Counted from the first letter of the stretch, positions 14,942-25,283 are shown. The stretch: DNA of 26,516 bases from DASPWV01 sp046727855 (GCA_046727855.1 JBKPDL010000099.1:1-26516); one strand, 5' to 3'. The notes: generated by a model from the sequence alone, not told the origin. Translations and numbers: made by a program.

Positions 14942-16105
14942 TCACATGATGCTCGTACGCAGCCGCTGTTTGTCGGCGTGACGTTCGAGCGCGAGGTGAA
15001 TGAGACGATCGACGAGCGCGGGATAGCTCACGCCGCTCGCCTCCCACATCTTTGCAAACATGCTGATCGTGGTGAAGCCCGGAATGGTGTTGATCTCGTT
15101 GACGTAGATCGACCCGTTCGTGCGCGAGAGCAGGAAATCGACGCGCGACATGCCCGCGGCGTCGACCGCACGAAACGCCTCCACTGCCAGCCGTTGGACA
15201 TCGGCAAGCTGCTGCGCGTTCAACTCCGCCGGTATCACTGTGCGCGAGCTGTCGTCGAGGTACTTTGCCTGGTAATCGTAGAACTCACGCGAGGGGATGA
15301 TCTCGCCGGGTAGCGAAGCTTCGGGCGCATCGTTGCCCATGACCGCACATTCGATCTCGCGCGCGTCGGGGACGGCCGCCTCGACGACGATTTTGCGATC
15401 GAAGTCGAGCGCAGTCTCGATTGCCGCCGGCAGATCGCCGTCGGCTTTGACTTTGGTGATGCCCACGCTCGAGCCGAGATTCGCCGGTTTCACGAAGAGC
15501 GGCAGGCCCAGATCGCGCAGATCATCGAGCACGGCGCCGCGCCGCGCGTCCCAGTCGGCACGCGTGAACACCTGCCAGCGGCATACCGGCAGCCCGCGCG
15601 CGGCGAACATCACTTTCATCGCCGCCTTGTCCATGCCGACTGCAGAGGCGAGCACACCCGCCCCGACGTAGGGCACATTCGCGAGCTCGAGCAGCCCTTG
15701 CACTGTCCCGTCCTCCCCATACGGACCGTGGAGCACGGGAAAGACCACGTCGAGCCCGAGACCCGCGACTACCGCCTGATCGTTGTCGTGTTCGCCTTTC
15801 GCGGGCGGCCGGCGTTCGATCGTGATGAGCGTTTCTTCGCTGGGACGCGCGATCAGCACCGTCTCGCGGCCAGGGCGGATGTGCCGCGCGGGCTGCAGCC
15901 GGGCCTGTTCGATGACTTCAGCAGCCGAGACGGCGGTAGGTGCGCGATCGGCAATGGTCCAGCGCCCGTCTTTCTCGATGCGGATCGGGACGGGTTCGTA
16001 GCGCGTGCGATCGAGCGCTTTGATCACCGATGCGGCCGAAGCGACGGACACTTCGTGTTCGCCAGACCGGCCGCCGTAGATCACTCCGACGCGCAGTTTC
16101 CTCAC
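14942..16105 (-). CDS. ddl: D-alanine--D-alanine ligase
   Basis: ATP-grasp ligase making D-Ala-D-Ala for peptidoglycan in the cytoplasm. In the 387-residue reading the N-terminus GVIYGGRSGEHEVSVASA is the Ddl signature; VFPVLHGPYGEDGTVQGLLE, VKPANLGSSVGITKV and YVNEINTIPGFTTISMF follow in family order. The 'DGTVQG' and 'NEINTxPG' motifs make the assignment firm. The start is GTG 16105 (MRKLRVGVIYGG); the in-frame upstream extension enters tgt and does not resemble Ddl. No Shine-Dalgarno is present, and a TGCTATTAT extended -10 on the minus strand (16120-16112) would start the transcript at or next to the GTG, suggesting a leaderless message. It diverges from tgt. Confidence 0.93.
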   Translation of the reverse strand: MRKLRVGVIYGGRSGEHEVSVASAASVIKALDRTRYEPVPIRIEKDGRWTIADRAPTAVSAAEVIEQARLQPARHIRPGRETVLIARPSEETLITIERRPPAKGEHDNDQAVVAGLGLDVVFPVLHGPYGEDGTVQGLLELANVPYVGAGVLASAVGMDKAAMKVMFAARGLPVCRWQVFTRADWDARRGAVLDDLRDLGLPLFVKPANLGSSVGITKVKADGDLPAAIETALDFDRKIVVEAAVPDAREIECAVMGNDAPEASLPGEIIPSREFYDYQAKYLDDSSRTVIPAELNAQQLADVQRLAVEAFRAVDAAGMSRVDFLLSRTNGSIYVNEINTIPGFTTISMFAKMWEASGVSYPALVDRLIHLALERHADKQRLRTSIM

Positions 16106-16107
16106 TT

Positions 16108-16120
16108 TGAAATAATAGCA
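16108..16120. promoter_or_regulatory. Overlapping bidirectional extended -10 between ddl and tgt
   Basis: The plus strand reads TGA-AATAAT (16108-16116) and the minus strand reads TGC-TATTAT (16120-16112): two extended -10 elements sharing the same AT-rich core. Seven bases downstream of each lies 16123 (tgt start codon at 16125) and 16105 (ddl start codon at 16105). No good -35 is seen on either side, as is usual for extended -10 promoters. Confidence 0.5.
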
Positions 16121-16124
16121 AGCG

Positions 16125-17276
16125 TTGAATTTCGCGATTATGCATCGTGACGGCGCGGCGCGCCGCGGCCAGCTGGTCACGACGCACGGCCCGATCGACA
16201 CGCCGGTGTTCATGCCGGTCGGCACGCAGGGAGCGGTCAAAGCCGTGACCGCGCCCGATCTCGAGGAGATCGGCGCGTCGATCATCCTTGGCAACACCTA
16301 TCACCTGTACTTGCGTCCCGGCGACGCCCTGATCGCGCGACGCGGCGGACTGCACCGCTTCATCGGATGGCCCCATCCGATGCTGACGGACAGCGGCGGC
16401 TACCAGGTCTTCAGCCTGGCCGCGCGCCGCAAGGTCGATGAGGAGGGTGTTCACTTCCGCTCGCATCTCGACGGCTCGGCGCACCTCTTGACACCAGAGA
16501 AAGCCGTCGACATCCAGGCGCAGCTTGGATCGGACATCGCCATGGTGCTCGATGAATGTCCGGCGTTGCCGTCGGCCACTGACACGCTGCGCGCGAGCGT
16601 TGAACTCACGGCGCGATGGGCGGGGCGCTGCCGCGAGCGGTTTCGTACGCTGCGGGAATCGCCGCCCAACGCCGTGCGAGTGACCAATCCCGATCAGGCG
16701 CAGTTCGGCATCGTGCAGGGTGGCACGTCGCGCGAGCTTCGCGCGTGGAGTGCCGATCTCATTCGCACGATTGGATTCGAAGGCTACGCGATCGGTGGCG
16801 TGAGCGTGGGCGAGGCGAACGAGGAGATGTACGACATCGTCGAGTACACCGTGCCGCTTCTGCCGGAGGAGCAGCCGCGTTACCTGATGGGTGTGGGGAC
16901 GCCACTGGACATCGTCGAGTCGGTGGCTCGTGGCGTGGACATGTTCGATTGCGTGCTACCCACGCGGAATGCGCGTAACGGCCAGCTCTTCACCAGCGAA
17001 GGGCCGCTCAACATCAAGAACGCACAGTACGCGGAGGACGATCGACCACCGGATCCCGACTGCGCGTGCCCGACCTGCGAGCGCTGCTCACGTGCCTATC
17101 TGCGTCATTTGTTCCTCGCCGGCGAGATCACGGCGAGCACCCTTAACACGTTGCATAATCTATACTTTTACCTTGACACGATGCGACGGATTAGGGACGC
17201 TATATCGTTTGGGACGTTCGAAAAGTTCCGACAGGAGCTCCATCGGACCTTTTCCCGCCGCTCGTTGACTCCATGA
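16125..17276 (+). CDS. tgt: tRNA-guanine transglycosylase (queuosine synthesis)
   Basis: Exchanges guanine-34 of GUN tRNAs for preQ1. The 383-residue length is typical. LTDSGGYQVFS (Asp89) and FDCVLPTRNARNG contain the catalytic aspartates, and the zinc site is CACPTCERCSRAYLRHLF with a later His (TLHNLY). The start is TTG 16125: the first 15 residues (NFAIMHRDGAARRG after the initiator) align without a gap with the E. coli enzyme start, and an in-frame stop (TAG, 16116-16118) lies just upstream. ATG 16140 is the only alternative and would drop five aligned residues. There is no Shine-Dalgarno. The stop overlaps yajC (ATGA), beginning a tgt-yajC-secD-secF operon, an order common across bacteria. 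Confidence 0.95.
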   Translation: MNFAIMHRDGAARRGQLVTTHGPIDTPVFMPVGTQGAVKAVTAPDLEEIGASIILGNTYHLYLRPGDALIARRGGLHRFIGWPHPMLTDSGGYQVFSLAARRKVDEEGVHFRSHLDGSAHLLTPEKAVDIQAQLGSDIAMVLDECPALPSATDTLRASVELTARWAGRCRERFRTLRESPPNAVRVTNPDQAQFGIVQGGTSRELRAWSADLIRTIGFEGYAIGGVSVGEANEEMYDIVEYTVPLLPEEQPRYLMGVGTPLDIVESVARGVDMFDCVLPTRNARNGQLFTSEGPLNIKNAQYAEDDRPPDPDCACPTCERCSRAYLRHLFLAGEITASTLNTLHNLYFYLDTMRRIRDAISFGTFEKFRQELHRTFSRRSLTP

Positions 17277-17617
17277 TGTCGAGGCACCTGAGCGAAGGAT
17301 TCTTGCTGGCCCTGGCTGCGCCGAACCAGACGGCGAACCCGCTCGTCCAGCTGATTCCGTTTGTGCTCGTGCTCGCGATCTTCTACTTCATCATTCTGTT
17401 GCCGATGAAACGGCGGCAGAAGAAGGTGAAGGAGTTTCTGAGCGCGTTGAAGGTTGGCGACAAGGTCGTCACCTCTGGCGGCATTTTTGGCGCGATCACG
17501 AAATTGAACGAACAGAGCGTGCAGCTGCAGATCGCGCAGAACGTCAGGGTCGACGTGGCCCGCAACGCCATCGTCGGTTATCAAGGCCAGGCGCCAGTCG
17601 TCGAAGCCTCGAACTAG
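17273..17617 (+). CDS. yajC: Sec translocon accessory protein YajC
   Basis: Small inner-membrane partner of SecDF. A single membrane helix spans about residues 27-45 (LIPFVLVLAIFYFIILLP), followed by the basic MKRRQKKVKEF and the conserved VGDKVVTSGGIFGAI. It has 114 residues, as usual. The start ATG overlaps the tgt stop; a second in-frame ATG follows immediately (Met2), so the exact initiator is uncertain by one codon. secD follows after 12 bp. Confidence 0.95.
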   Translation: MMSRHLSEGFLLALAAPNQTANPLVQLIPFVLVLAIFYFIILLPMKRRQKKVKEFLSALKVGDKVVTSGGIFGAITKLNEQSVQLQIAQNVRVDVARNAIVGYQGQAPVVEASN

Positions 17618-17629
17618 TCACGCACCATC

Positions 17630-19186
17630 ATGCCGAAAAATCTGCGCTGGAAGCTTTTCATCATCGTCGGCGTCGTGGCGCTGGCGGGGTACGCGTTTTA
17701 TCCGCCGGACAAAAAGATCCGGTTGGGGCTCGACCTCAAGGGCGGCGTGCACTTGGTCCTGCGCGTGCAAACGGAAGATGCGGTCCGGCTCGAAACCCAG
17801 ATCACGGCCGACCGTCTGCGCGAGCAGTTGCGTAGCGAAATCGCTGGGTCGACGGTGACGGTGGTCAGCTCCACGGAGTTTCGTGTCGAAAACGTTCCTT
17901 CTGACAAGGATCAGACGGTCCGCCAGTTAGTTGCCGACACCGAGACGGTCTTCAATCGCTCCTCCGGCGCTGGTGGCAGCTACACGTTTACGATGCGGCC
18001 GAACATCGCGATGCAGTTGCGCGATGGCGCTGTGACCCAGGCGCTGCAGACCATCGAGCGCCGCGTCAACGAGCTTGGCGTGGCCGAGCCGATCGTTGCG
18101 CGCCACAGCGGCGCCGATCAGATACTCGTTCAGCTGCCGGGCGTGGCGGACGTCGCGCGCGCGAAGGACGTCATTGGCAAGACGGCGCTGCTCGAGCTGA
18201 AGCTGGTCGAGCAAGGCCCGTTTTCCGACGAGGCGGCGGCGCGGGCCGCGTACAACAACAACCTCCCACCGGACCTTCAGATTCTTCCCGGCACGAGTGA
18301 AGGAGCACCCGGGGAGCGGCCGACGACCGCGTACTACGTTGTACGGCGTGTTCCGGCGGTAACCGGCCGCGATCTGCGCAACGCGCGGCCGACGCTGGAT
18401 GAGAACAGCCGGCCGGCGGTCAGCTTTTCGCTGAACAACGAGGGTGCCGTCAAATTCGGCACCTTTACGCAGAACAACGTCGGCAAGAGCCTCGCGATCG
18501 TGCTCGACAACCGCGTGGTCACCGCGCCCCGGATCGAAGAGCGCATCAACGACGAGGGCCGTATTCACGGCAACTTCACGCAACAGGAAGCGGGTGACCT
18601 GTCGCTCGTGCTGCGATCGGGCGCGCTGCCGGCAAACCTGACTTATCTCGAGGAACGCACGGTCGGCCCCTCACTCGGACAGGAGTCGATTCGCGCGGGC
18701 GTGCTCGCATCGATCGGCGGATTGCTATTCGTGATGCTCTTCATGCTGGCGTACTACAAGCTGGCCGGCATCAACGCGATGGTCTCGATCGTGGTGAACC
18801 TGGTCATCCTGCTTGGTTTGATGGCCTACATCGGCGCCACGATGACGCTGCCCGGTATCGCCGGCTTCATTCTCACCATCGGCATGGGCGTGGACTCCAA
18901 CGTATTGATCTTCGAACGCATCAAAGAAGAACTCCAGACTGCGAAAGGCGCGAGGCAGGCGGTTGCCGCCGGCTTCGATCGCGTTTTCCTGACGATCCTC
19001 GATACCCACGTGGCGTCGCTCATTGCGGCGGCCTTTCTCTTCCAGTTCGGCACCGGCCCGATTCGCGGTTTCGCGATGACGCTCACCATCGGGCTGCTCT
19101 CGAACGTCTTCACCGCCGTCTTCGTGTCGCGCACGCTGTTTGAGATGATGCTGTCGCGGCGTCAGGTGGCGAAGTTGAGCATCTAA
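17630..19186 (+). CDS. secD: Protein translocase subunit SecD
   Basis: Proton-motive-force-driven component that helps pull secreted proteins across the inner membrane. Membrane helix 1 is at about residues 8-24. LGLDLKGGVHLVLRV at 32-46 is the SecD D1 motif. A large periplasmic region follows, containing IERRVNELGVAEPIV and the P4-type segment near DAVTQAL. About five C-terminal helices start near residue 345, with GMGVDSNVLIFERIKEE in helix 4. It has 518 residues. The gene directly abuts secF, and the two subunits form one RND-like complex. Confidence 0.96.
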   Translation: MPKNLRWKLFIIVGVVALAGYAFYPPDKKIRLGLDLKGGVHLVLRVQTEDAVRLETQITADRLREQLRSEIAGSTVTVVSSTEFRVENVPSDKDQTVRQLVADTETVFNRSSGAGGSYTFTMRPNIAMQLRDGAVTQALQTIERRVNELGVAEPIVARHSGADQILVQLPGVADVARAKDVIGKTALLELKLVEQGPFSDEAAARAAYNNNLPPDLQILPGTSEGAPGERPTTAYYVVRRVPAVTGRDLRNARPTLDENSRPAVSFSLNNEGAVKFGTFTQNNVGKSLAIVLDNRVVTAPRIEERINDEGRIHGNFTQQEAGDLSLVLRSGALPANLTYLEERTVGPSLGQESIRAGVLASIGGLLFVMLFMLAYYKLAGINAMVSIVVNLVILLGLMAYIGATMTLPGIAGFILTIGMGVDSNVLIFERIKEELQTAKGARQAVAAGFDRVFLTILDTHVASLIAAAFLFQFGTGPIRGFAMTLTIGLLSNVFTAVFVSRTLFEMMLSRRQVAKLSI

Positions 19187-20143
19187 ATGCAGATTCTTCA
19201 CAACACGAATTTCAACTTCATACGCTGGCGCTGGCACGCCATTGCCCTATCTGCGGTTGTGATCATCGCGGGCGCCGGGAAAATGGCTACCACGGGTCTG
19301 CCGCTCGGCATCGACTTTTCGGGCGGCACGCTGATGGTGATCAAATTCGAGCAGGAGGTCCGCGAGGACACCGTGCGCTCGGCGCTCAGCGGCATTCCCG
19401 GCGACAAAGTGATTCAGCCGTACGGCGATTCGAGCGAGCGCCAGTGGCTGATTCGGCTGCCGCAGTCGGGCGCGGCCGAACAGGGCGCAAGCCTCGAACA
19501 GGGCGCGCAAACCGTTGTCCGGGCGCTGCAGCAGGCCAACGTCGGAAAGTTCGAAGTGATCAACCAGGAACTTGTCGGGCCGGTGATCGGGCGTGACCTG
19601 CAGCTCAAAGGCATCTACGCCACGTTGGCGTCGATCATCGGCATTACCGCTTACATCGCGTTCCGCTTCAGATTTGCCTTTGCGGTTGGCGCCATCGCGG
19701 CCACGCTGCACGACATTATGGTGACGCTCACGTTCCTGACCTTCTTCAACTACGACCTGTCGCTCAACGTGGTGGCGGCGATTCTGACGATCACCGGTTA
19801 TTCGGTGAACGACACGATCGTGATCTTCGATCGCGTGCGCGAGAATCTGCGCGCGATGCGCCGCGAGTCGCTCGAGACCGTCGTCAACACCAGCGTCAAT
19901 CAGACGCTCGGACGCACGATTATCACCGCCGGGACGACGTTCCTCGCAGTGCTGTCCCTTTATATCTTCGGCGGCGAGGTGCTGCGCGGCTTCGCGTTCA
20001 CCATGCTGGTTGGGATTGTCAGCGGCACCTACTCGACGGTGTTCATTGCCGCGGCGATCGCCATCATTCTCAGCGGCAAGCAGGCCAGAGGCCGCACGGC
20101 GGCCACCGCGAAAACAGCCCCAGGCGGGCGCAAGGCGTCGTAG
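19187..20143 (+). CDS. secF: Protein translocase subunit SecF
   Basis: Partner of SecD. After the first helix (about 17-36) comes GIDFSGGTLM (41-50), then the periplasmic P1 domain, then GPVIGRDLQLKGIYATLASI and five helices including TITGYSVNDTIVIFDRVREN, the SecF hallmark. The 318-residue length is normal. The tail is rich in Arg, Lys, Ala and Thr. The ATG follows the secD TAA with no spacer, which implies coupled translation and matched stoichiometry. Confidence 0.96.
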   Translation: MQILHNTNFNFIRWRWHAIALSAVVIIAGAGKMATTGLPLGIDFSGGTLMVIKFEQEVREDTVRSALSGIPGDKVIQPYGDSSERQWLIRLPQSGAAEQGASLEQGAQTVVRALQQANVGKFEVINQELVGPVIGRDLQLKGIYATLASIIGITAYIAFRFRFAFAVGAIAATLHDIMVTLTFLTFFNYDLSLNVVAAILTITGYSVNDTIVIFDRVRENLRAMRRESLETVVNTSVNQTLGRTIITAGTTFLAVLSLYIFGGEVLRGFAFTMLVGIVSGTYSTVFIAAAIAIILSGKQARGRTAATAKTAPGGRKAS

Positions 20144-20151
20144 TCGTCGCC

Positions 20152-20385
20152 GTGAATCTTCTCGACGCGGCTCTGCTCGGTGTCGTGCAAGGTCTGACCG
20201 AGTTTCTGCCCGTCTCGAACTCAGGCCATCTCATGGTAGGACTGGTCGTGTCGGGCGTTGTGGGCTATCTGGCGATCCAGTTCTTCGTGCGCTTTCCGCC
20301 GAAGCATTCGCTGACCGCCGGTGCGATTTACCAAATCGTGCTCGCGGCGGTCACGGTTATGTGGTTGATGTCGTGGGCTGGTTGA
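20152..20385 (+). pseudogene. uppP: Internally deleted undecaprenyl-diphosphatase (uppP/bacA) remnant
   Basis: This 77-residue frame joins the very N-terminus of UppP (LLDAALLGVVQGLTEFLPVS, then SGHLM) to its very C-terminus (GLVVSGVVGYLAIQFFVRF, then LTAGAIYQIVLAA). Full-length UppP is about 260-280 residues, so about 190 residues are missing in frame, including the PGxSRS catalytic motif. Glu and His of the first motif remain. The start is GTG 20152, 8 bp after secF, and the stop overlaps the next gene by 13 bp, so the reading frame and operon coupling were kept. It may be a relic, a still-translated mini membrane protein with two or three helices, or an assembly deletion. As a lipid phosphatase it should be inactive. 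Confidence 0.75.
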
Positions 20386-20960
20386 GACGCACCTTCATTA
20401 CCGGATTTTTCGTCACAGTGCCGCTCTTCATCAGCGTGGCGGCGTTGATCTGGCTGTTTCAACTGGTGGACGACGCCACGCGCCCGTTGTCGGTTCGACT
20501 GCTCGGGCGCGAGGTGCCTGGCCTCGGGGTGTTGATCACGGCCGGCCTGATCCTGGTGGTCGGGGCCGCAGCCACGAACATGATCGGTAAACGCATTCTG
20601 CAGCGGACGGAATACTACCTGCTGCACGTACCGGTGTTCAAAACGGTATATGCCCCGGTCAAGCAGCTGGTGGCCGCGTTCTCCCCCGACAACGAGGCCG
20701 GTTTCAAGAAAGTGGTAATCGTGGAAGACCCAGGTCGCGGTATGCTACTGGGTTTTCTGACGAAGGAATTTGTGCTCGATCGCGGTCGCGGGCCCGAGCC
20801 GGTGGTGGCGGTGTATGTGCCGACCAATCACCTGTATTTGGGCGACATCGTCGTGTATCCGCGCGAGCAGGCGAGCTTTCCGGACTTGTCGGTTGAAGAC
20901 GGCATCCGGATTTTTCTCACGGGCGGCATGGCGCTGCCCAGTGATTTACGCAGTACGTAG
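20373..20960 (+). CDS. DUF502 integral membrane protein
   Basis: A 195-residue protein starting MGWLRRTFITGFFVTVPLFI, with two membrane helices at the N-terminal end (about 8-30 and 54-76), then a soluble part containing VPVFKTVYAPVKQLVAAFS, PGRGMLLGFLTKE and AVYVPTNHLYLGDIVVYP. This arrangement is the DUF502 family (relatives of plant COV/LCV proteins); its molecular role is not established. I chose GTG 20373 because homology begins there. GTG 20361 and TTG 20382 are alternatives, and the long upstream frame from 20010 is a shadow of secF and uppP. It overlaps the uppP remnant by 13 bp, and hppA follows after 38 bp. Confidence 0.8.
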   Translation: MGWLRRTFITGFFVTVPLFISVAALIWLFQLVDDATRPLSVRLLGREVPGLGVLITAGLILVVGAAATNMIGKRILQRTEYYLLHVPVFKTVYAPVKQLVAAFSPDNEAGFKKVVIVEDPGRGMLLGFLTKEFVLDRGRGPEPVVAVYVPTNHLYLGDIVVYPREQASFPDLSVEDGIRIFLTGGMALPSDLRST

Positions 20961-20998
20961 CGCGGAGCCGCAGGTCCGCGATCAACATAGAGCCAACG

Positions 20999-23449
<2,451 letters not shown>

Positions 23450-23544
23450 GGTTTTTCAGTGCCTGGGGGTCGGAGCGTCTGGAAAAGGGCATGTAAAAGT
23501 TCGTCACTATAAGTAGAAAGCATCGATTCCCGGGCTTCCAACCG

Positions 23545-23573
23545 TTGACCTGCTTTTCCGCGGTCAATAGAAT
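23545..23573 (+). promoter_or_regulatory. Upstream tonB promoter P1 with embedded inverted repeat
   Basis: TTGACC (23545-23550), 17 bp, TAGAAT (23568-23573). The -35 hexamer and the end of the spacer form an inverted repeat, TTGACC-N11-GGTCAA (23545-23567), a plausible operator. The predicted start near 23580 leaves about 155 bases of leader. Confidence 0.5.
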
Positions 23574-23661
23574 TGCGGCTCTGGTCGGGTTATCGCCGGG
23601 GTAAGAGAGGCGAGGTGTTGAAGGGGGGGGAGCAATTTCGCGGAACCGGTGTCTAACTTGT

Positions 23662-23690
23662 TTGCAGCTTTTTTTTGCGGTCGCTATAAT
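23662..23690 (+). promoter_or_regulatory. Proximal tonB promoter P2
   Basis: TTGCAG (23662-23667), 17 bp, perfect TATAAT (23685-23690). The predicted start near 23697 gives a leader of about 40 bases ending in the AGGAGGGG ribosome site at 23723. Confidence 0.6.
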
Positions 23691-23735
23691 CGGCGGCTTG
23701 CGCCGCCCTAGCGGACGAGGCCAGGAGGGGGATTC

Positions 23736-24455
23736 GTGGCACACGACATGTTCGCCGATGTCGTCAATCCATCAATTAAGTTCGGCAACAAGTCCGGGTA
23801 CACCGTTGCTCTGACGATGTTGCTCGAGACGGCCATCGTAGCGACGCTGATAATCGTGCCGCTGATGGCGTTCGATGCGCTGCCGACGCCGCCGTCGATG
23901 ATGGCGTTTGTAGGCGCGCCCCCGCCACCCCCGCCGCCGCCCCCGCCGCCCCCGCCGCCGCAAGCGGCGGCCCCGAAGCCTCAGGTTGAGGTCAATCCGG
24001 CAGCTGCGCCGATCGTGGCGCCCAAAGAAATCAAGCCTGAGACAGGTATCGAGGCCGGCTTCGAGCGTGGCGTCGGTGGTGTTGAAGGCGGCATTCCCGG
24101 CGGTATCGCTGGAGGCATCGTCGGCGGTGTTCCGGAAGCGCCACCGCCACCCCCGCCACCGCCAAACCAGCCTGTTCGGGTCGGCGGCAACATCAAGCAG
24201 CCCAACAAGACCAAGAACGTCGCGCCGGTGTATCCGCCGATCGCACAGTCAGCTCGTGTGCAGGGCGTGGTCATCGTTGAGGCCACCATTGGTCCCGATG
24301 GCAAGGTGCGCGACGCACGCGTGTTGCGCTCGATTCCGTTGCTCGATCAGGCAGCGCTCGATGCCGTGAAACAGTGGGAGTTCACGCCCACGTTGCTCAA
24401 CGGCGTCCCCGTTCCCGTCATCATGACGGTCACCGTACAGTTCACGCTTCAGTGA
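23736..24455 (+). CDS. tonB: TonB-type energy transducer
   Basis: Transmits ExbBD-derived energy to outer-membrane receptors. One membrane helix spans about residues 23-46. A periplasmic linker follows with 14 consecutive prolines (23919-23960), a Gly-rich segment of GGI/GGV units and a second run of 8 prolines. The TonB C-terminal domain is at about 165-239 (VYPPIAQSARVQGVVIVEAT, DAVKQWEFTPTLLNG). The start is GTG 23736, five bases after AGGAGGGG (23723-23730). Compared with E. coli TonB it has a Gly/Pro linker instead of Lys-Pro/Glu-Pro repeats. Tandem promoters precede it, and a palindrome separates it from exbB. Confidence 0.92.
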   Translation: MAHDMFADVVNPSIKFGNKSGYTVALTMLLETAIVATLIIVPLMAFDALPTPPSMMAFVGAPPPPPPPPPPPPPPQAAAPKPQVEVNPAAAPIVAPKEIKPETGIEAGFERGVGGVEGGIPGGIAGGIVGGVPEAPPPPPPPPNQPVRVGGNIKQPNKTKNVAPVYPPIAQSARVQGVVIVEATIGPDGKVRDARVLRSIPLLDQAALDAVKQWEFTPTLLNGVPVPVIMTVTVQFTLQ

Positions 24456-24465
24456 TGGGAAAGGA

Positions 24466-24492
24466 CGAAAAAGGGGTCTGACCCCTTTTTCG
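24466..24492 (+). terminator. Perfect 13-bp-arm palindrome between tonB and exbB
   Basis: Arms CGAAAAAGGGGTC (24466-24478) and GACCCCTTTTTCG (24480-24492) flank a single T. In RNA this is a GC/A-T hairpin ending in five U, so it can act as a (bidirectional) terminator or attenuator 11 bases after tonB. Similar GGGGTC/GACCCC palindromes occur as dispersed repeats in some genomes; only one copy is in this window. Confidence 0.7.
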
Positions 24493-24538
24493 CCGATCGG
24501 TCAGTTCCGGTAATACAACTTTCTCTTGGGAGGGTCCG

Positions 24539-25222
24539 ATGGAGGGTGGTCTCGATCTTATTGAAATGTTCCGAACGATGAGCGCGGTGGCGATCGCCAT
24601 TGCAGTGATTCTGTTCATCATGTCGTTCTGGTCGGTGGGCGTCGCCATTGAACGCATCTACACGTTCGCACAGGCCAAGAAGCAGTCGAAGATGTACGCG
24701 CCGCTCGTCGCGAAGCATCTCAAGGACGGCCGGCTGAAAGAAGCCATTGCGCTGTCATCATCGAAGGAATACCGGTATAGCCACCTGGCGAAAGTCGTGC
24801 TCGCCGGTTTGCAGGAGTATCAGTTCCAGCAGGAGACCGGCGCTAACCTTTCACGTGAAGACCTGCTCGATACGGTTCGCCGCTCGATTCAGCGCGCCAC
24901 CGCGCTCACCTCGAACGACCTGAAGAAGGGCATCACCGGCCTGGCAACCATCGGCGCGACGGCACCGTTCGTCGGACTGCTCGGCACGGTCGTCGGCGTC
25001 ATCAACGCGTTCGTCGGTATCGCGTCAACGGGTTCGGGTGGTATCGGCGCCGTGTCGGCCGGTATCGCGGAAGCGCTCGTCGAAACCGCGCTCGGTCTCT
25101 TCGTGGCCATCCCGGCAGTCTGGTTCTACAACTACCTGTCGACCCGGCTCGAGTACTTCAACGTCGAGATGGACAACTCGTCGTCCGAGATGGTCGACTA
25201 CTTCATCAAGAAGACGGCGTAA
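24539..25222 (+). CDS. exbB: ExbB/TolQ/MotA-family proton channel protein
   Basis: Inner-membrane channel subunit that converts proton flow into TonB motion. Three helices lie at about 15-35, 133-160 and 172-200. The second contains GLATIGATAPFVGLLGTVVG and the third AEALVETALGLFVAIPAVWF, the core signature of ExbB/TolQ. It has 227 residues. ATG 24539 follows GGGAGGG at the right spacing. exbD1 begins 61 bp later, after a hairpin. TolQ is the alternative name; the tonB gene just upstream and two exbD genes favour ExbB. Confidence 0.92.
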   Translation: MEGGLDLIEMFRTMSAVAIAIAVILFIMSFWSVGVAIERIYTFAQAKKQSKMYAPLVAKHLKDGRLKEAIALSSSKEYRYSHLAKVVLAGLQEYQFQQETGANLSREDLLDTVRRSIQRATALTSNDLKKGITGLATIGATAPFVGLLGTVVGVINAFVGIASTGSGGIGAVSAGIAEALVETALGLFVAIPAVWFYNYLSTRLEYFNVEMDNSSSEMVDYFIKKTA

Positions 25223-25229
25223 GATGTCG

Positions 25230-25256
25230 CGATGTGGCGAGCGCATCGCCACATCG
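25230..25256 (+). promoter_or_regulatory. Intercistronic 11-bp hairpin between exbB and exbD1
   Basis: CGATGTGGCGA (25230-25240) pairs perfectly with TCGCCACATCG (25246-25256) around a 5-base loop. There is no T-tract. It lies between the exbB stop (25222) and the exbD1 ribosome site (AAGGAG, 25270), where it could protect or trim the mRNA and set the ExbB:ExbD ratio. Confidence 0.5.
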
Positions 25257-25283
25257 ACGATGAAGCCGTAAGGAGATCCAGAC

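Noticed and set aside
23919..23960. Low-complexity CCN run that could be a sequencing artefact or microsatellite
   Set aside because: It stays in frame and encodes the expected poly-proline linker of TonB, with mixed CCC/CCG/CCA codons.
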